From: RGIG4079 sp045646905
GTDB lineage: Bacteria > Bacteroidota > Bacteroidia > Bacteroidales > Muribaculaceae
Assembly (NCBI GenBank): GCA_045646905.1
Contig: JAZRLP010000026.1
Coordinates: 1 to 64,000 of the forward strand
Reading direction: 5' to 3'
Length of the DNA stretch: 64,000 nucleotides
Part shown: positions 34,514 through 44,600 of the stretch, piece by piece
How the letters are laid out: every line of letters begins with the position of its first letter
Numbering within the stretch: position 1 is the stretch's first letter
Translations under genes and position numbers: made by a program
Notes under the pieces: model-generated
The model's input: only the letters and a program-made list of their open reading frames with translations
What the model was told of the DNA's origin: nothing
The model's database searches: none

Positions 34514-34585
34514 AACTTTAGAGACTCTAATGTCTTTAAGGACAATAATGCCCACCTAAAACCGACCAATGACGCGAAAAAACAA

Positions 34586-34625
34586 GCTAATCTCGTCAGA
34601 ATATGACGAGATTAGCACTTTTATT
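34586..34625 (+). terminator. Terminator after menA
   Basis: GCTAATCTCGTCA (34586-34598) pairs perfectly with TGACGAGATTAGC (34604-34616), followed by ACTTTTATTT. Confidence 0.9.
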
Positions 34626-34781
34626 TACTTCAAATGAAGAAATTATGAGTTATATTATGTCTTTTTTTTTAAATCACAATAATTCACTTCCTAAAATAAG
34701 GTGTCATCTAATTAGCACAAATGTCTTTGTTCATTCTGTCGAAAATCAATCACACAATATGCCAGTTGTGAGAATTTTGAT

Positions 34782-34789
34782 TAATTTTG
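34782..34789 (+). promoter_or_regulatory. Candidate -7 box of the tandem ABC ATPase gene
   Basis: TAATTTTG lies 4 nt before the ATG at 34794, the same close spacing as at recF. A transcript from it would start at or near the start codon. Confidence 0.45.
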
Positions 34790-34793
34790 CAGT

Positions 34794-36218
34794 ATGGATT
34801 TCTTGATAAAACTTAAAAGCGATTTTCTTCGTTATCGTGAGGCGAAGATTCTCAACCCTCATCATGTAACTATTCCTCGTGGTGTAACTGCCATTATGGG
34901 TCCTAACGGCGCGGGCAAAACGATGCTCGGCAATATCATCGAAAAGGGGTGGAATTTTTGTACCAATAGTATTGAGGGATATCGCGAACACTTGAAAATC
35001 AAGAAAATCGAGTTTGCCGACATACATTCGCTTGCAGGATTCAAGGTTGAGTATTATCAACAACGCTTTGAATCAATGATGAATGATGAGGTGCCTACGG
35101 TGGCCGAGATTTTCAGCGACCGCATTGACTCTAATCGTTGGCAAGAGCTGGCATCTCAATTGCATCTCAACGACATCGCTACTAAACATATCAATTTCCT
35201 CTCGAGTGGCGAAACTCGCAAATTGCTCATAGTGAATTTGCTGTTTGACCTGCCCGATGTGTTGATTCTCGATAATCCATATATCGGTCTTGATGCTGCG
35301 TCGCGCGACATTCTCAACGACACCATTTTGCAGATTGCCAACCAAGGGGTATCGGTGATATTATTGCTATGCAATTCGGTCGATTTGCCTCCATGCATCG
35401 ACTGCGTGATACCCATTCGCAATATGACGATTGAGGAGTCGGTGATGCGCAATGACGCAGAATTAGAGTTGTTTCAAGAATCGTTTCACTATCTCTTTGA
35501 CTACGCTATCGACCTCGACCGCCTACCTTTGCCCCCTACTCGCGAATACAATGCCGACGACACCGATGTGGTGCTTGCACTCAATCATTGCAAGGTAAAA
35601 TATGGCTCACGCACTATTATCAATGATGTGTCGTGGACAATACGCAATGGCGAATGTTGGGCTTTATTTGGTCCAAACGGTTCGGGGAAATCTACACTTT
35701 TAAGCCTTGTCCATGCCGATAATCCACAAGGATATTCCAACGACATCACCCTCTTTGACCGCCGTCGAGGCAGTGGCGAAAGCATTTGGGATATAAAACG
35801 ACGCATAGGCTACATTTCGCCCGAAATGCACCTATATTTTAATGGTAGTGGTGATATAAAAACGATTGTAGCACAAGGATTAAATGATACAGTGGGACTA
35901 TTCTGCCAAGTAAAACCTCAACAGATGGAGCGTGCAATGCATTGGTTGCGATTGCTCCATATTGAACACCTTGCCGACCGTCGTTTTAACACTCTCTCGG
36001 CCGGAGAACAACGATTGGTGTTACTCGCTCGCACATTCATCAAGCACCCACAGTTGCTCATTCTTGATGAACCTTTACATGGACTTGATGCTACACGCAA
36101 ACGAAGCATTCGCGCAATAATCAACCACCTTGTGGCTCGCGATAAAATCACACTCATCTATGTGACTCACTATCTCCCCGAAGTGCCCGAGTGTGTAACT
36201 CTCACCAAGACACTCTAA
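34794..36218 (+). CDS. Soluble protein with two ABC ATPase domains (ModF/PhrA-like)
   Basis: A 474-aa protein with two complete nucleotide-binding domains and no membrane segment. Domain 1: Walker A GPNGAGKTM near residue 36, signature FLSSGETRKLL near 137, Walker B DVLILDNPYIGLD near 155. Domain 2: Walker A GPNGSGKST near residue 295, signature TLSAGEQRLVLL near 400, Walker B QLLILDEPLHGLD near 420 and the His switch YVTHYLPE. It resembles ModF/PhrA proteins. No permease gene is adjacent, so it may not be a transporter. It is monocistronic after the menA terminator. Confidence 0.85.
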   Translation: MDFLIKLKSDFLRYREAKILNPHHVTIPRGVTAIMGPNGAGKTMLGNIIEKGWNFCTNSIEGYREHLKIKKIEFADIHSLAGFKVEYYQQRFESMMNDEVPTVAEIFSDRIDSNRWQELASQLHLNDIATKHINFLSSGETRKLLIVNLLFDLPDVLILDNPYIGLDAASRDILNDTILQIANQGVSVILLLCNSVDLPPCIDCVIPIRNMTIEESVMRNDAELELFQESFHYLFDYAIDLDRLPLPPTREYNADDTDVVLALNHCKVKYGSRTIINDVSWTIRNGECWALFGPNGSGKSTLLSLVHADNPQGYSNDITLFDRRRGSGESIWDIKRRIGYISPEMHLYFNGSGDIKTIVAQGLNDTVGLFCQVKPQQMERAMHWLRLLHIEHLADRRFNTLSAGEQRLVLLARTFIKHPQLLILDEPLHGLDATRKRSIRAIINHLVARDKITLIYVTHYLPEVPECVTLTKTL

Positions 36219-36257
36219 CAAGATTGTTTTTAGCAAAAGAACGATTGCACTTTTAAC

Positions 36258-36740
36258 CTACCGATTGAGTTGAAGGTGTTTTTCATAGTCGGGGCGCACA
36301 AGAAGTGTTGTTGCTACAAAACTTGATGTGGCCGATGAATTGTATTTGAGATGATAACGATCGGGCGCAAGAAAATCGAGCACAAATGTAGCCGTGTCGA
36401 TGGGATCATCAAGGTTATTACCCGGCACGATGCGCTCTTCGATAGTGATATCAAATCCTATTATCGTAATAGCCAGTGACACAGCCCCCGATGACGACAC
36501 CCCCTCAATGCCATGACGAAAAAGCACTACCGCGCCATCGTCACGCACAATCAACGAAATTGCCGGTTGAGCAGAATTGCTGTCGCTCCACGAACGATTT
36601 GATGCATTTGACAGTTCGCCAGCAAGCAAGTGCTGACGAGCCTCGCCACGCGAAGATGGGCGAGCAAGAAACGCCACAATCGCCGCAGCCACCAATGTGG
36701 CATATACATAGAATTCTACCGAGCCAAGGAAGTCAGTCAT
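36258..36740 (-). CDS. Hypothetical membrane-anchored protein
   Basis: A 160-aa protein with one N-terminal hydrophobic segment (VEFYVYATLVAAAIVAFLA, about 7-25). The rest is a beta-rich soluble domain (ISLIVRDDGAVVLFRHGIEG, SLAITIIGFDITIEERI). No family was recognised. It sits 38 bp downstream of another single-pass protein gene on the same strand and may belong to the same unit. Confidence 0.6.
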   Translation of the reverse strand: MTDFLGSVEFYVYATLVAAAIVAFLARPSSRGEARQHLLAGELSNASNRSWSDSNSAQPAISLIVRDDGAVVLFRHGIEGVSSSGAVSLAITIIGFDITIEERIVPGNNLDDPIDTATFVLDFLAPDRYHLKYNSSATSSFVATTLLVRPDYEKHLQLNR

Positions 36741-36778
36741 AGGGTTTCTGATTATATCATTTTATGATTAGTCATTGA

Positions 36779-38023
36779 TTAAGCATTCTCTTGATTTGCT
36801 TGCTCTTTTTCTTTGCGAATTTCTTCCAATATTTCATTAAGATATTGAGGGTCGTCTTCGCCATTTACAAGCATGCGATTGAGTATCAGTTCGGCATCAG
36901 TGTAACGCTTTTTTGATTTATAAACATCAACCAATCGTCGGTTTAAGAATTGATTGAATATCGCTAAATCACCCGAATTTTCTGTTTGATTAATTTGCTG
37001 CAACAATCTTGCCAACAAATCCTTTATCACAGCTTCGGCAAAAGGATGCGACTGCATACACAAACAATCAACATACAACATTTCGCCTATAATAGTGTTT
37101 GTGCGTCGTCCCAATTCCAAATGAACATATGCTTTTTCGGGATGGCCGTTTATCAACAACAACTGCCCGATATTCATATTAATTTCGGCCAATGCTTTGA
37201 GTCCATCCTCGGTTAGACAATCAAAATCCTTTCGCAACTCTTTATCTGCCTCCCTTAGAAAATACAATGCTTGATACATAAAGTCAGCATCATCCTTTGA
37301 CGCGACTGCTTTTTGAAAATATTTCGATCCCCAATAATGATTGCTTGATATCGATGGTCTCATCACCGACAATGTAACAAGGGTCTCATTGGAATATTCT
37401 CCACTCTCGATTTCGGATTTAGCCTTATCAATCATATATTTAGCCTCCCAATAATCTTGGTCGGAATCGGTGAAGCGCACTTCTACAAGTGAATTATATG
37501 AAAGATATTGCACATCACTGATTGATGTAAAAGCATTTATTTTAAAATATCGAGTATGTTCGGTATATTGACTATTTGCAATCATAGTCATCATCACATC
37601 CCTATTTTCAAATTGGATATGAAACATTATTGTATTTATCGTTCTACCCTCGGGATGCGACTTCACATACTCACGGATATCAAAACTCAAGATTTGATAT
37701 TCATCGGTGATTTCTTCAATCTTATCACCACTTTTAATCGTCATTTTGAGAGCTTTGCCCAATGTAGCAATGTCTAATTCTTCAAGAATGCCACATAACA
37801 ACAAGTCGGATGATTTTGGCATTTCGGGTCGCACATTTTCACCATCACTCACATTCATGCGATTTCGCAAGAATGACTGTAGCGCAATCGAATTAGAGTC
37901 CGACAGTTTTTGAGATTCCTCTTGAGGCGATTCTTCTGACTTTTTATCATCCCATCTCTTTAACAAACCGGCCATAATTGCCCCCAAGAAAAACGATACC
38001 AATAAATATATAACTGTGTTCAT
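36779..38023 (-). CDS. Membrane-anchored helical protein of unknown function
   Basis: A 414-aa protein with one N-terminal membrane helix (VIYLLVSFFLGAIMAGLL, 4-21) and a cytosolic-looking acidic linker. The C-terminal half has TPR-like helices (ALYFLREADKELRKDF, INMNIGQLLLINGHPEKAYV, LELGRR; VYKSKKRYTDAELILNRMLV). A beta region lies near residues 95-200. The function is unknown. It is upstream of the 160-aa protein and 46 bp downstream of mgtE on the same strand, so read-through is possible. Confidence 0.65.
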   Translation of the reverse strand: MNTVIYLLVSFFLGAIMAGLLKRWDDKKSEESPQEESQKLSDSNSIALQSFLRNRMNVSDGENVRPEMPKSSDLLLCGILEELDIATLGKALKMTIKSGDKIEEITDEYQILSFDIREYVKSHPEGRTINTIMFHIQFENRDVMMTMIANSQYTEHTRYFKINAFTSISDVQYLSYNSLVEVRFTDSDQDYWEAKYMIDKAKSEIESGEYSNETLVTLSVMRPSISSNHYWGSKYFQKAVASKDDADFMYQALYFLREADKELRKDFDCLTEDGLKALAEINMNIGQLLLINGHPEKAYVHLELGRRTNTIIGEMLYVDCLCMQSHPFAEAVIKDLLARLLQQINQTENSGDLAIFNQFLNRRLVDVYKSKKRYTDAELILNRMLVNGEDDPQYLNEILEEIRKEKEQANQENA

Positions 38024-38069
38024 AATAAGATAAAATAATAGGTTAATAATTTAGTTTCAAGTCGTTACA

Positions 38070-39428
38070 TTATAGCGCAGCACCCAAGGCATTAATCAAT
38101 GCCGAACTGATTGCCATATAAATCACTACCCCTACGATGTCGTTGGTAATTGTGATAAATGGGCCTGTAGCAAGCGCAGGGTCGATATTAAATCGCTCGA
38201 GTGTTAAGGGTACAAATGTGCCGAAAATCGACGCAAATATCACAACCGAGAACACCGACAATGCTACCGAGATGGGCACTGATATTGATGTGCTATGGAA
38301 TATCACCGCATAGGCAAATACCACAAGCGAAATGATGAGCGCATTAAATAATCCCACACCCATTTCTTTCATTATTTGTTTCCCCGAGTCTTTCAACTCA
38401 AGCGAACCGTTAGCAAGGCCTTGCACAATAATAGCCGATGACTGTATTCCCACATTTCCTCCGGTGCCACAAATCAGCGGGATAAAGAGAGCCAAAATGG
38501 GGTTGAAATTTTCAAACAAGCCAAGCAACCATGATGCTGCCAATCCCCCAAATACACCTATCAATAACCAAGGCATACGAGCCTTGATTTGTGTGAACAT
38601 TGAGTCGTCCGATTCAACATCGGCCGAAAGACCCGATGCTAATTGGTAGTCACGCTCACTCGATTCGCGCACTTGGTCCATTACATCATCGACCGTGATG
38701 CGTCCCACAAGGCGTCCGATTGAGTCAACTACTGGCATTGCCACAAGGTCATACTTTTCAAAATCGCGTGCCACATCTTCAATAGGCGCATCGTCCTTTA
38801 CCGATACTGGGTCAACCTCCATCACATGCTTAATCTTCGACACCGATGGGTGGGTAATCATCGTTTTAAGAGGAAAAATCCCCTTGAGTCGATTATCGCC
38901 GTCAACTACATATATGTTATATAGTTCGTCGATTTCTTCGGCTTGCATGCGCATCTGCTTGATACACTCGGGCATACTCCACTCTTGGTTCACCACAATC
39001 ATTTCCTTACCCATGATACCACCAGCAGTGTCTTCATCATATTTCAAAAGGTCGATGATGTCACCGGCTTGCTCCACATCGTCGATGTGCGAGAGAATCT
39101 CCTCACGATCTTCTTCGTCGAGTTCTTGGATAATATCTACCGCGTCGTCGGTATCGAGGTGGTCAATGTGGCTTGCAATCTCCTCGGCAGGCATGTCGCG
39201 CAAAAGTTTGCGACGGTCGTCCTCATCGAGTTCCATCAACACATCGGCCGCAGTATCTTCATCGAGGAGGTCATATAAAAATTCGGCCTCTTTGAGATTG
39301 AGATTTTGATACAACTCGGCAATGTCGGCTGGGTGTAGCCCTTCAAGTTCTTTGCGAGCTATTTCGATATTTTGGGTATGAATTACCTCGCGAATGTGTT
39401 CGAGGTATTCGGGAGTATATTCCTTCAT
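38070..39428 (-). CDS. mgtE: Magnesium transporter MgtE
   Basis: A 452-aa Mg2+ channel/transporter. The N domain (about 20-135) has the helical repeats with acidic motifs (LHPADIAELYQNL, LDEDTAADVLMELDEDDRR, HLDTDDAVDIIQELDEEDR). Two CBS domains (about 135-260) follow, including VIDVEDRDY-like RITVDDVMDQVRESSERDY. Five membrane helices (about 285-450) include the pore segment IPLICGTGGNVGIQSSA. Length and order fit the family. rsmA lies 43 bp upstream on the same strand. Confidence 0.95.
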   Translation of the reverse strand: MKEYTPEYLEHIREVIHTQNIEIARKELEGLHPADIAELYQNLNLKEAEFLYDLLDEDTAADVLMELDEDDRRKLLRDMPAEEIASHIDHLDTDDAVDIIQELDEEDREEILSHIDDVEQAGDIIDLLKYDEDTAGGIMGKEMIVVNQEWSMPECIKQMRMQAEEIDELYNIYVVDGDNRLKGIFPLKTMITHPSVSKIKHVMEVDPVSVKDDAPIEDVARDFEKYDLVAMPVVDSIGRLVGRITVDDVMDQVRESSERDYQLASGLSADVESDDSMFTQIKARMPWLLIGVFGGLAASWLLGLFENFNPILALFIPLICGTGGNVGIQSSAIIVQGLANGSLELKDSGKQIMKEMGVGLFNALIISLVVFAYAVIFHSTSISVPISVALSVFSVVIFASIFGTFVPLTLERFNIDPALATGPFITITNDIVGVVIYMAISSALINALGAAL

Positions 39429-39471
39429 AAAGAAAGTAGATGAACAAGTTAACTAATAATGTATTTCTCTC

Positions 39472-40254
39472 TTATTTGCGCAACTCGGCAACAAGATTGG
39501 TGAGGTAGATAAATTCCTCAACGCTCAATTGCTCTGGTCGGCGAGTAAAAATAGGGTCATCGGGAATCGTCGATTCGGGCGGCAACAACCCACGCAGGGA
39601 GTTACGCAATGTTTTTCGACGCTGACCAAACGATGTTTTCACCACCGTCTTAAACAATCGCTCATCGCAACCAAGATCGGTGACGGCATTTCGCACCAGC
39701 TTCACCACCCCCGATTTCACTTTGGGGGGAGGATTAAATACATTTTCATTAACGGTAAACAAATATTCTACATCATACCACGCTTGCAACAACACACTCA
39801 ATATGCCACGAGTTTTAGTGCCAGGGCCGGCAGCCAATCGCTCGGCAACCTCTTTTTGTAGCATTCCCGAGCAACAAGTCACTTTGTCTTTATAGTCAAG
39901 TACTTTGAAGAATATCTGCGAAGAAATATTATAGGGATAATTACCTATCACACAAAAGTCGCCCCCCTCGTACAACTCTTCAAGTCGCATTTGAAGGAAG
40001 TCGCCCTCAATGATACGCCCTTCTAAATCGGGGAAATTCTCATTGAGATAAACCACACTCTCGCTATCGATTTCAGCCACTTTTACATCGTGACCATTAT
40101 CGAGCAAAAAGCGAGTGAGCACACCCATACCTGGCCCCACCTCGAGAACTGGCACACCTTTATAATCGTCGATTGTAGCCGCAATGCGTGCTGCCACACT
40201 CAAATCGGTCAAAAAATGTTGACCAAGAGCCTTTTTGGGTTTTACTTGTCGCAT
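39472..40254 (-). CDS. rsmA: 16S rRNA dimethyladenosine transferase
   Basis: RsmA/KsgA dimethylates two adjacent adenines near the 3' end of 16S rRNA. The 260-aa product has KALGQHFLTDLSVAARIA at the start, the SAM loop LEVGPGMGVLTRFLL near residue 36, and the catalytic GNYPYNISSQIFFK near 104 (NYPY in place of NIPY, common in Bacteroidota). The C-terminal SFGQRRKTLRNSL is typical. It is upstream of mgtE on the same strand. Confidence 0.96.
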   Translation of the reverse strand: MRQVKPKKALGQHFLTDLSVAARIAATIDDYKGVPVLEVGPGMGVLTRFLLDNGHDVKVAEIDSESVVYLNENFPDLEGRIIEGDFLQMRLEELYEGGDFCVIGNYPYNISSQIFFKVLDYKDKVTCCSGMLQKEVAERLAAGPGTKTRGILSVLLQAWYDVEYLFTVNENVFNPPPKVKSGVVKLVRNAVTDLGCDERLFKTVVKTSFGQRRKTLRNSLRGLLPPESTIPDDPIFTRRPEQLSVEEFIYLTNLVAELRK

Positions 40255-40422
40255 ATTGTCTAAATCTTTTATAGGTTAAAAATAGGGTTAACTTGCTCCA
40301 CTTCTTTCAACGATGGTTTTATAAGTTGCAAAGATATGCAAAAGAATTGAAAATTGAGGACGGATAATTAATTTTTAATCAATTTTCGGCTCGAAATCCA
40401 CGAAAATCAATACAATTTCGGC

Positions 40423-40788
40423 CTAAATCAGCAACAATATCAGTCCCACATATATCAATATTGGGATCAATACGCATATTATTACCGAGTTTAACACATA
40501 ATTACCACCCCAACGATTAAAATAGTTGAGAAAATCTACCGAACTAAAAAACACCTTGTCACACCACTCACTAAAAGTGCCACGAGTAGCTATTAATATC
40601 CCCACCCATATCAATAGTAGCATAGCAGTTGTAATAGGAAGTCCCATCCAACAATCGAGCATTATAGTCCACGAAAACGGAATCAACAAATAATACACAA
40701 TTATATTGACCTCGTTGTAAGTTATATTTAATTGTTGTGCAATCTTGAGTAGATTAATTGCTACAATTTTAAAGATTTTTTTCACCAT
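40423..40788 (-). CDS. Small hypothetical membrane protein
   Basis: A 121-aa protein with three hydrophobic segments (about 28-45, 48-67 and 100-120; for example MLLLIWVGILIATRG and VIICVLIPILIYVGLIL). The base composition is AT-rich. No family was recognised. It is 61 bp downstream of the HELIH protein gene on the same strand. Confidence 0.6.
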   Translation of the reverse strand: MVKKIFKIVAINLLKIAQQLNITYNEVNIIVYYLLIPFSWTIMLDCWMGLPITTAMLLLIWVGILIATRGTFSEWCDKVFFSSVDFLNYFNRWGGNYVLNSVIICVLIPILIYVGLILLLI

Positions 40789-40849
40789 AAGTTTTACCCT
40801 TTGTTATGTGTATTTTTTATAATAGCACTTATATATCTTTGTGCGATGT

Positions 40850-41167
40850 TTACACTCGCCATTGAGCAAAACATTTTCTATTTTTAAGATATTGCAAATC
40901 ATTCCCATATTTATATGCTTCTTTCTCAAACGAAATGCTCATATATGCTTTGTGCCAATTTAGATGTTGACACAATCGAATCACCCATTCAATTAGATAA
41001 ACTATATAAAACGGAATCCACAACATTTCTTTTTGTTGTGCAGTGTGAATTAACTCATGATTGACTACATATTTATCAATCCACGATTTGTCCTGCGTCA
41101 AGAATAGTCCAAAGAAGTTAAGACAAATCCCCTTCGGGACTAACTTTGTCTTGATTACTTTTCCCAT
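40850..41167 (-). CDS. Small protein with an HExxH motif
   Basis: A 105-aa protein with VVNHELIHTAQQKEMLW near residues 34-50, a zincin-like HExxH (HELIH) followed by a hydrophobic segment (IPFYIVYLIEWVIRLC). The third ligand may be the Glu of FEKEAYKYGND near residue 81. It is too short for a classic peptidase; similar short M48/DUF-like proteins occur in Bacteroidota with unknown roles. The start at 41167 (MGKVIKTKLVPKGICL) has no signal peptide. Confidence 0.65.
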   Translation of the reverse strand: MGKVIKTKLVPKGICLNFFGLFLTQDKSWIDKYVVNHELIHTAQQKEMLWIPFYIVYLIEWVIRLCQHLNWHKAYMSISFEKEAYKYGNDLQYLKNRKCFAQWRV

Positions 41168-41302
41168 AATAACTTTTAGATTAATTGGTTTAAATTAACT
41201 ATTTGATATTTTATAATTTCGCCCATTCACAATCACACTTTAATATATCAAATTTTGTGCCAATATTTTTCACTCCATTTCACTACTCTACACCTCATAA
41301 AA

Positions 41303-41339
41303 AGGAGAGAGCGCTCGCAATCACTGCGAACACTCTCCT
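41303..41339 (-). terminator. Terminator after the first T9SS cargo gene
   Basis: AGGAGAG (41303-41309) and CTCTCCT (41333-41339) form the outer stem, with CGCA/TGCG inside. On the minus strand it is followed by TTTTTATG. Confidence 0.75.
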
Positions 41340-41375
41340 AATACAACTACTATTATTAAAATTAAAATTTAAAAA

Positions 41376-41630
41376 AGATTAAAGTTTTATCATCATTTTT
41401 GCTACTCCAAGGGTATTTACAATATAAACACCTTGAGGCAATTCTTCTACATTGATTTTCACTGTGGTGTCTTTTACTCCTTTCACCACTTTTACCAATT
41501 GACCATCCATTGAGAATATCTTCACATCATTGATAAGCATTGGAGCCTCAATTGTAACGAAACTACCCACAGGGTTAGGATACAACTGCCATCCACCACA
41601 AGCATTAGTGAGAATACCCTCTACGCCGGT
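41376..41630 (-). repeat. 255-bp near-identical sorting-domain segment, copy 1
   Basis: This segment matches 60720-60974 at all but four positions by eye. It encodes the last 80-odd residues of the T9SS cargo protein, including its stop codon. Similarity drops sharply upstream of TGVEGI. All four differences are synonymous. Confidence 0.9.
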
Positions 41631-44600
41631 AGTAACACTTGCTGTATTTACATACATATCGGAAAGTTGTGTGGGAACTGTCATTACATTCATTGAACCA
41701 GCATTCAATGGTATATCATAAGTTGCAGGATCTTCAGCTATCATGATACCAGCATTAAGGTTGCTATAATTGACAATAGGATATTCGGCTGTCAATGTGA
41801 CATCAAATTTTATTTTTGATACCGCCTCTTCGGTTGAAGCAAGTGGTGTATTGGCTCCATGTACATAGTGTATAAGCATAGGCACTTGGTTGTTTTGAAT
41901 TGCTAGAGCCGACCAGTTGTTTGAACCATCATATCCAATAGTTCCATTAGTCAATGCTGCATTTGAACCGTTGAGGCTATTTACTTGGTCGTCGGTCAAA
42001 ATTGAACCTGCATGATATTGCACCCATGTATTGGGGTTATGCTCGGGATTCTCATAGTGACCATAACACACTGCTTTTGAAGCGCCATAATAACCCATAT
42101 AACGATTGAGTGAGTTATATTCATCCCAATTAAACAACATTGCCGCATCATAATAGAATGGATAATATCCCTCTTCGGTGTTGCTATTATAATAGAAGTG
42201 CGAGCCACTGCGTTGATACAATGCGCCTAACACAGTATTGTTTGTTGTGTTTTTTACGCCCAATTCAGGTAGCGTAGTTGAACCAATAACAATATCGGTA
42301 TATGTTGTCTTGACAATTTCCAACCCATCGGCATTCCCATCGGCATCCATGCGTCGATATACCACATCTACTTTTGCTTTATATGTTTTTTGTGTAGGAC
42401 AATACACCTTGCGAATGCGACCATCTTCAGCCACTTCTTCGGCATATTCAACTTTCATTCCTATAGCATCGCATATTACATCGCTTATGTTGGAGTAACA
42501 TTCTGCGTATGCAGCTGAATGCAATTGGTCTTCTAACTGTGCCTTAGTAAAATCATTGCCATTTTCATCTGTAATATAAATACCATAGGCAACTCTCCAC
42601 CCTGCGTTTTCATATTTACCGGTTTCTTGATTTTTCTTCCCAAGCACTTCGTCTGTTACATATACTGGTTTCAATACACTCCCTCTCGTGCCGTAATAAT
42701 TAGCATTCTTGAAAGACACAGGATTGGACGGACTTTCGTCAAGGGCATTGGTCACAGGGTCAATGCGACGGAAGGAACCTATAGGCATATCATCATTCCC
42801 CGTTAATGACTCATAATCACCAACCAATTTATAAAAATCGGCAGGAGTAGTTGACCACACCAAATCGGGAACATACAATGTTGTAGAGAGATTTCCTGTT
42901 CCTGAATATTGATAGGTAGATGTTGATTCTATGTGAGCAGCCAATTGGAATTCCAAATCGGGGTTTACATTGTGCCATATAATAGATGGCAATTTGCCGT
43001 CGGCGCCTACTTTCCCTGTAATATCAATAGATAATGCATACGCTCCATGTGTAGTAGTACCACCACTAGATGTTGACTGGAATGTTATACCATCCAATGG
43101 AGTGAGAGGTGTACCATCGGCCAATGTAACCGAAACAGCATCTTTTAATTTATTAGAACCTTCTTCTCCACCTGCACTTGTGATGATGAGGCGTTTTGCT
43201 TCGGTACTTCCTTGTGCTCCAGGGAGGAAATATGGGTCAAGACGAATACTGAATCCATAAAGGGTTTCGCCATTTGCGTTCTTTTCAGTAACTTGATATA
43301 GATTACCATATATTTTACTTGGCGCAGCAACAGCATTTATTGAAATAACACCACTTTCAGTACCACGATGAGCCGAAGCATCATATACTGGAATTACAAG
43401 ATATTCATAAGTTCGGTCATATTTAGTGCCATCGCCGTTATCGCCTCGAGGTGCTACAAATTCAAATTTACAACCTTCATATGAGTTATAGAAAGTCGCA
43501 TTAGGAATAGTATAAGTTTTAGAGCCTGATGTCACAACTTTGGTTGAGTCAGCAGCTCCTTTATATTTCACACTTGCTTTACCTGCAAGCATCCACACAT
43601 CACGGCTTGTGCCACCAATAGTTTTCTTATCTTCGTAACTTGAAGTTCCTACTTTTTTCTTGCGATACCACACTTCGTAGGTGTGCATTGTTTCACGGTC
43701 ATAAGTTTGAGGAGTCCATGTCAATGTATGCACAGGATCACCGTTAGCGTTCCAACTTTGAGATATTTGCAAATTTGAAACAGCATTATTAGGCTTTACT
43801 GCTGTTATAAAGTATTTCGCAAATCCTCGACCGGGAACGTGAGTATAAAGACCAAATACGTTGTCGTTTACACGTTCCAACTCATTCCAGCTACTCACTG
43901 TTGTATTTTGGAACTTCACAGGGAAGTTGGGAGTTGGAGCAGGTTTGTTGGTTGAAGCTTTTGTTTCGGCCCAACCATATGTATAACCAATAGGAGCATA
44001 TGTGCGAGTTGGATCACCAGTAAATACTGGGGTTGAGGCATTTAACCCTCCATCATATTTTGAATATTGAATAATGATTGACCCATTTCGTTTAGTTGCA
44101 TCGTTATCAGTATCGCTAATATCAGTTGGCATCCATTGCAACCAATAATTGTGGACAATTACACGAGTACCCTTGATTGAATCAACCTCAGGAGAGGACA
44201 TTTGGTCGGATTTTGTGCGATTGGTCGTTGTGGTACCAATATAACTACTATAGTTTAAGTCATCAACATATCCATGCCATTTATTAGTAGTACGGTCCGA
44301 AATATCATATTCAGCCAATCCAGCGAATGGAATGCTCCAAAAATACTCAAGCACATCTGATTCCATGAAGAAATATTCAGTAGCAGCATTTTCAAAAGCA
44401 TAATCTCGAGGGTGCCAATGATTAGCTACGCTTGTATTCTTCCACAAGGTTTTAGAAGGATAATATTCTGGTGAAGTACGATTCCCTACAGTAAGAGTAT
44501 AATTAAGATACCAGTTGGTATATTGCCCATCGGCAAACATATTACCATATACTATCGTATCACATGCATGGAATATTTGTCCGGTTGAATAACCATTATA

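Noticed and set aside
38695..39309. Long open frame of 204 aa antisense to mgtE
   Set aside because: Ser/Ile-rich shadow of the MgtE CBS region; the opposite frame is a clear gene.
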